Below, one piece after another: positions 60,434 to 64,000 of a stretch of DNA of 64,000 bases. The stretch is from Phaeodactylibacter sp. (GTDB lineage Bacteria > Bacteroidota > Bacteroidia > Chitinophagales > Saprospiraceae). The translations under genes and the position numbers were made by a program. The DNA lies in contig JAGFJD010000080.1 in NCBI GenBank assembly GCA_024102975.1, positions 20,473 to 84,472 on the forward strand. Reading direction: 5' to 3'. A model generated the notes under the pieces. The model was given only the letters and a program-made list of their open reading frames with translations, was not told the origin of the DNA and searched no databases. How positions within the stretch are numbered: position 1 is the first letter of the stretch; each line of letters opens with the position of its first letter.

Positions 60434-61060
60434 ATGGAGACCCTCCTGAAGTATTTCCCCAAGCTTACGGAGCTGCAGCAGCAGCAACTGGCCCGGCTCG
60501 GCCCGCTCTACCAGGAGTGGAACCAGAAGATCAACGTGATCTCCCGGAAGGACATCGACAACCTCTACGCCCACCACATCCTCCACTGCCTGGGCATCAC
60601 CCGGCTGATCCACTTCGCGCCCGGCGCCGAAATCCTGGACCTGGGCACCGGCGGCGGCCTGCCCGGCATCCCCCTGGCCATCTTTTTCCCGCAGGTGGCC
60701 TTCACCCTCGTCGACGGCACCCGGAAGAAGATTTTGGTCGCCGAGGAGATCATCGGCACCCTCGGCCTGGCCAATGCCCGGGCCCGCCACATCCGGGCAG
60801 AGGAGCTGAAACAGAAGTTCGACTTCGTCGTCTGCCGGGCAGTGGCCAGCCTCGACAAGCTGGTGGGCTGGAGCTTCCCCCTCATCAAATCCCGGCAGCA
60901 GCACGCCCTGCCCAACGGCCTGATCACCCTGAAGGGCGGCGACATCAAGTCCGAGATCAAAGCCCTGCCCCGCGGCTCCTATACCGAGGTATATCCGCTG
61001 TCCGACTTTTTTGACGAGGCGTATTATCAGGAGAAATATATAATATACGTTCAACGGTAA
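60434..61060 (+). CDS. rsmG: 16S rRNA (guanine527-N7)-methyltransferase
   Basis: The 208-residue protein has LGPLYQEWNQKINVISRKD at the N-terminus, HHILHCLGITRLI, the SAM-binding loop ILDLGTGGGLPGIPLAIFFP (about residue 68-87), LVDGTRKKI at the end of strand 2, and FDFVVCRAVASLDKLVGW as motif IV. It methylates G527 in the decoding-centre loop of 16S rRNA using SAM. Loss gives low-level streptomycin resistance in other bacteria. ATG at 60434 starts 1 base after the RluA gene's stop. The ORF is intact to the ending IYVQR. Confidence 0.96.
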   Translation: METLLKYFPKLTELQQQQLARLGPLYQEWNQKINVISRKDIDNLYAHHILHCLGITRLIHFAPGAEILDLGTGGGLPGIPLAIFFPQVAFTLVDGTRKKILVAEEIIGTLGLANARARHIRAEELKQKFDFVVCRAVASLDKLVGWSFPLIKSRQQHALPNGLITLKGGDIKSEIKALPRGSYTEVYPLSDFFDEAYYQEKYIIYVQR

Positions 61061-61071
61061 GGCTGCCAACA

Positions 61072-61233
61072 GTACTGTTGCCCATCCTGTCCATCTTGTA
61101 AATCCTGTCTGTTCAGCCTCCCTCAATCCCTCCAAAGGGGGGAGGTGCCAAAACCAGGCAGCAAACCTTGTCCATCCCGGACTGTTCCCCACGCCCAAAG
61201 ACCCGCCCATCCTGTAATCCTGTTCATCCTGTC
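61072..61233. repeat. ATCCTGT-type repeats in the 61061-61421 gap
   Basis: CCATCCTGTCCATCTTGTAAATCCTGTCTG and CCCATCCTGTAATCCTGTTCATCCTGTCTAC-like strings (in pieces around 61078-61107 and 61207-61233) repeat ATCCTGT at short spacing, matching the right arm of the palindrome at 61891-61995. Further on, CTCGTC-type words (CCTCGTC, CTCGTCC) repeat about seven times between 61246 and 61366. No gene in this 361-base gap. Confidence 0.6.
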
Positions 61234-61421
61234 TACTCCAGCCTCGTCATGTCCAGTTAGTCAAAAACTCGTCTATCCTCGTCCGTCCACACCGGATACC
61301 AGCCACCCTCGTCAATAATCCTAACCCCTCCACGAATAATCCTCGTCCGGCTTTCCGATTCCTCGTCTTTTTTTCGTATTTTTGGAAGCCTTTTTCAGAA
61401 CACAGCCAAGAAACTCATCCT

Positions 61422-61811
61422 ATGTCTTTTGAAGTAGAAGGAAAACTCCACAAGAAGTACGAGACCGAAAACAAGACGGACTCCTTCCAGGCCAGAGAAT
61501 TCGTCATTCTGGTGGAAAGCGGGAACTACCCCCAATACGTTAAATTCCAGCTCGTCCAGGACCGCTGCGCCCTGCTCGACCCCTTCGAGGAAGGGGAGGA
61601 AATGAAGGTCCACTTCGACCTCCGGGGCCGGGAGTGGCAGGGCAAGTATTTTACTAACCTCAACGCCTGGCGCCTGGAAAAAGCGAGCGCCCAGGCAGCG
61701 CCCCCCCCGGCGGCCGACAGCGGCGGCGGCTTCTTCCCTTCGGCGGAGAACGAGCCGGCATCGGATGGAGGGGGAGGAGGAGACGCGGCGGATGATGACT
61801 TGCCGTTTTAG
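61422..61811 (+). CDS. DUF3127 protein with an SSB-like acidic C-terminal tip
   Basis: The 129-residue protein has an OB-fold-like N-terminal domain (residues 1-90: FEVEGKLHKKYETENKTDSF, REFVILVESGNYPQYVKFQL, WQGKYFTNLNAWRLEKA) matching DUF3127. A Gly/Ala/Pro-rich linker of about 35 residues ends in DDDLPF. The C-terminal D-D-(D/x)-(I/L)-P-F tip is the hallmark through which bacterial single-stranded-DNA-binding proteins recruit partners. The whole thus looks like a small SSB analogue, perhaps binding ssDNA or competing for SSB partners. That function is inferred, not established. ATG at 61422. Confidence 0.85.
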   Translation: MSFEVEGKLHKKYETENKTDSFQAREFVILVESGNYPQYVKFQLVQDRCALLDPFEEGEEMKVHFDLRGREWQGKYFTNLNAWRLEKASAQAAPPPAADSGGGFFPSAENEPASDGGGGGDAADDDLPF

Positions 61812-61890
61812 GAGGCCTCAGTGTTTTTTGCCGTTCGCGAGAGACTGTAGCCTTGATGTGGCATAACCCGAGGTCGTGCAATAGGTATAT

Positions 61891-61995
61891 GTAGACAGGA
61901 TCAACAAGATTATCAGGATATATACATCCTTATTAAGCAAGCCGCTACATCTTATTAATCTTGTTAATTTTGTTAATCCTGTTAATCCTGTCTAC
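61891..61995. repeat. ATCCTGTTAATCCTGTC palindrome
   Basis: GTAGACAGGATCAACAAGAT with TATCAGGAT (61891-61919) faces ATCTTATTAATCTTGTTAAT, then TTTGTTAATCCTG and TTAATCCTGTCTAC (61949-61995). Most of the left arm is complementary to the right arm. It fills the gap before the gene at 62024. Such AGGATTAACAGGAT foldbacks are common dispersed repeats in environmental bacteria. Confidence 0.75.
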
Positions 61996-62023
61996 TTTTG
62001 GGTTTTTCCGGCGTTTAACAGGC

Positions 62024-62572
62024 ATGAAGATATTCGCTATTACATTACTGGCTACCCTCTTTTCCGCCGGCACGCTCCCCGCCCAGGCACTCGCCGGCGC
62101 CGCCACGCGCTGGAACGACAGCTTCACCGAATGGCTCCTGTATATCACCGATGAGGAGGCGGAAGGCGAGCTGCGCCACCGCTGGCCCATGCAGGACGAC
62201 TGGACGGAATGGCAGTACCGCCTGGGCGAATCCACCGGAACGATCAAGCTCAAATGGCGGGAAGACCTCAATGAATGGGAGGCCCGGGGCGACAACCATA
62301 TCGCCACCGCCCGCACCGTCTGGCGCGGCAACTTCCGCGAGTGGCGCATCGCCGACGGCAACCATACCCTCACCCTCTACAGCCGCTATGGCAACATCTG
62401 GGACGAATGGACGGTGCGCAGCAGCTCCGCCGGCCAGTTTGAAATGTACACGAGTTTCGAGGGCGACCCAAGGGACTGGGTGATCGTTGATGAGTTGGAG
62501 GAAACGGTGCCGTTGGCCACGAAAATGCTGATGATGCATGTGGTACTTTTTCAGAGTACGCCGAAGCAGTGA
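62024..62572 (+). CDS. Exported tryptophan-rich repeat protein, unknown
   Basis: The 182-residue protein has a signal peptide (about 1-22, ending TLPAQA). The mature part has imperfect repeats with the pattern W-x-(D/E)-x-(F/W)-x-E-W (RWNDSFTEWLLYI, MQDDWTEWQYRLG, REDLNEWEARGD, WRGNFREWRIADG, YGNIWDEWTVRSS). About five short beta-hairpin-like units result. The family is unknown to me. Secreted or periplasmic; the repeat suggests a beta structure binding a ligand or surface. ATG at 62024 directly precedes the signal. Upstream is the ATCCTGT palindrome. Confidence 0.65.
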   Translation: MKIFAITLLATLFSAGTLPAQALAGAATRWNDSFTEWLLYITDEEAEGELRHRWPMQDDWTEWQYRLGESTGTIKLKWREDLNEWEARGDNHIATARTVWRGNFREWRIADGNHTLTLYSRYGNIWDEWTVRSSSAGQFEMYTSFEGDPRDWVIVDELEETVPLATKMLMMHVVLFQSTPKQ

Positions 62573-62644
62573 GGCGGGAGCTTGTGGCAGCCAGGTTATT
62601 GGTTATTCGCTTTCTTTGTGGCCAGCTAAAATTGGTTATTGGGC

Positions 62645-63765
62645 CTACCTTTGGACCACCAGCCTGCCCACTTTTAATCCTTCTCTGCTCAACAGCCGCA
62701 CTGTATACCATCCTTCTGCAAGATGAGTGATGTCCACTTCCGCTTGCCCTTCTTCTAATGTCAATTCCCGATAAAGAACGGCTTTCCCCTCACTATTACA
62801 TATTTCCAGGGCAGCTCGTGTGGCGCTGCCAAATCCGGTGTCAAGCGTCATTTTTCCGGCAGCGGGGTTGGGAAAGATACGGAGGGCAGGTTGCCCGGGC
62901 CGTTCTGCCTGCACGGAAGTTACCGGATGGCAACGCGATTCGATGCAGCCGTCAGCACTTACTTTGAGCAGCCAGGCATGCGATTTCAGGCGTTGTTCTT
63001 CTTCAATATATTCCCGGCTGTAGCCACAGGCCACTATGCTGCCGGACGGAAGCGCTTCCACATCATGCAGCGCATTTTCAGAGCCAAACTCCGGATGGGA
63101 AAAAGCCGTGTCCAGCCGGCTCCAGAGGATATCTCCTTCAGCTGAGATCTTGTACAGTGCACCTTGCAGGTTGAGGCCGCTTTCGTCCAGCATCCAGCCG
63201 GCGGCTGCCCAGCCGCCGCCGGGAGTGGGCGCGAGGTCGAAGAAGGCGTTGAAAGCGGAAGTCGTAGGAGGGTTCGCCTGAAAGCTCCAATCCATATTCA
63301 TGAGGCTGTCCAACTTGACAATAAGAGGCTTGTTCCCAACTAAAGAACCCCCGAGCAGCCTTCTTTCTGTACTGACATATATCCATCCACCGTCAGCAGT
63401 GGGCCTCAACACACCAATTCCCGAATGCTCCCACTCCATTGGAGGTTCCCAGGACCACTTTTCATTTCCCAGGCTGTCGACCGCAAAAATGATGCCCCTA
63501 AGCCATTGTTGTGAATGACGTGAACTACAGTGGGAATAATATAAGTAGAGGGCGGACTGGCGCTCCTGTAAGCTACGCCGGGCTGGCCTTCAGTTGCCTG
63601 TCGGCTTCCGGCTAGTTGTTGAAGCAAGGCTTCCGTAAGTTCATCTGCACCGCAGGATGTTTGTTGTTGAGTAAATGCATGGCTAAAACAAAAAGAGAAT
63701 CAGGTCTCAGGAAACTGGCGCCGACAATGAGTAATGCTAATGAGTATTTGAGGAAGCCTCCAATA
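62645..63765 (-). pseudogene. Broken chimeric gene: M43-like N-terminal part joined out of frame to a T9SS-secreted protein
   Basis: The 3' part (62645 to about 63530) is one frame of about 290 codons with beta-propeller-like segments (GIIFAVDSLGNEKW, GVLRPTADGGWIYVSTERR, PTPGGGWAAAGW) and a C-terminal T9SS sorting domain (LRIFPNPAAGKMTLDTGF...GWYTVRLL). Upstream, in another frame (about 63500-63690), is the start of an M43-type metalloprotease (STYIIPTVVHVIHNNG) without its HExxH domain. A signal peptide-like stretch (SLALLIVGASFL) is in a third frame at about 63700-63765. The pieces do not form one product. Contig-end sequence errors explain the last break; the first looks like a deletion or misassembly. 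Confidence 0.6.
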
Positions 63766-63789
63766 ATTTTCTACAATAACCCTCTCAGG

Positions 63790-64000
63790 ATAAGGTTTAT
63801 TGGGGGGGGGGGGGGCAAAACTTTTTTCAACTTTAACACATTTTAATGTTGGGGTTGTTTGGCTTTTTTTGCAATTTGGGATACCACCCTTTCTTAAAAT
63901 TTGTTTTTATGGCTTCCAACCTCCCGGTTAACTTCCCTCCCCTCATTAAATTTTATTATATACAATTCCCCCACCTTTACTCCGTATTTTAACTCCACAC
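63790..64000. other. Low-complexity, probably low-quality contig end
   Basis: A run of 12 G residues (63801-63812) is followed by AT-rich, homopolymer-rich sequence (TTTTTTG, CCTTTC, TTTTATTATATAC) unlike the rest of the window in base composition. No gene, repeat or structure is credible here. Confidence 0.6.

Overview
The window is about 64 kb of chromosomal DNA, roughly 55% GC, from a member of the Bacteroidota, most likely the Saprospiria (Lewinella/Phaeodactylibacter-like). The evidence is four proteins with type IX secretion (T9SS) C-terminal sorting domains, families largely confined to this phylum (DUF4837, DUF4834, DUF2723, DUF3127), TonB-like proteins, a LytTR regulator, weak Shine-Dalgarno sites and several non-ATG starts. 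There is no rRNA, tRNA, CRISPR array or intact insertion sequence. The window opens inside a gene. Its last 200-250 bases are AT-rich, carry a 12-base G run and break the reading frame, so they look like a low-quality contig end.

Layout. 1-2.7 kb: the end of a nucleotide pyrophosphatase-like gene, a small membrane protein, a GNAT protein, YjbQ and NAD(P)HX epimerase. 2.7-10 kb: an M16 peptidase, three successive TonB-C domain proteins and the methylmalonyl-CoA mutase large subunit. 10-15.5 kb: an AntA/AntB-like protein, an AlkD-like repair protein flanked by decamer repeats, a GhrA-like reductase, an RluA-type synthase and a radical SAM protein. 15.8-22 kb: a 1061-aa Asp-box T9SS protein, a foldback MITE, an NmrA gene remnant and a caspase-family protease. 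22-28 kb: a coupled 2-oxoacid:ferredoxin oxidoreductase operon (FAD/Fe-S protein, KorA, KorB). 28-32 kb: an NHL-repeat T9SS protein and a coupled GT2/GT39 pair. 32-35 kb: an orphan HNH/EndoVII-like toxin overlapping the first of two paralogous putative immunity genes, then a palindrome-rich element with terminal inverted repeats and decayed genes. 35-42 kb: a membrane protein, a VanX-like dipeptidase, MoxR, DUF4837 and an ECF sigma/anti-sigma pair. 42-46.5 kb: htpG, a candidate structured RNA, a GNAT-cNMP-binding fusion and a DUF1761-like protein. 46.5-52.3 kb: a LytTR regulator and a block of three secreted CotH-like kinases with a secreted PPP-type phosphatase. 52-64 kb: a Gfo/Idh/MocA oxidoreductase, an M28 peptidase, rpiB, DUF2723, DUF4834-rluA-rsmG, DUF3127 and a broken T9SS gene.

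The most notable system is the 47.5-52.3 kb block. Three tandem paralogs have CotH-type kinase motifs (RGN, N-x-D-W...N, PYDFD), and directly upstream lies an exported phosphatase with PPP motifs (DIHG, GDxxDRG, GNHE). This suggests an extracytoplasmic phosphorylation/dephosphorylation module. Other points of interest are the toxin-immunity cassette, the orphan hairpin-rich transcript candidate ending at 44540, and several intergenic inverted repeats arranged in interleaved (pseudoknot-like) order. All functions are inferred from sequence recognition without database searches.
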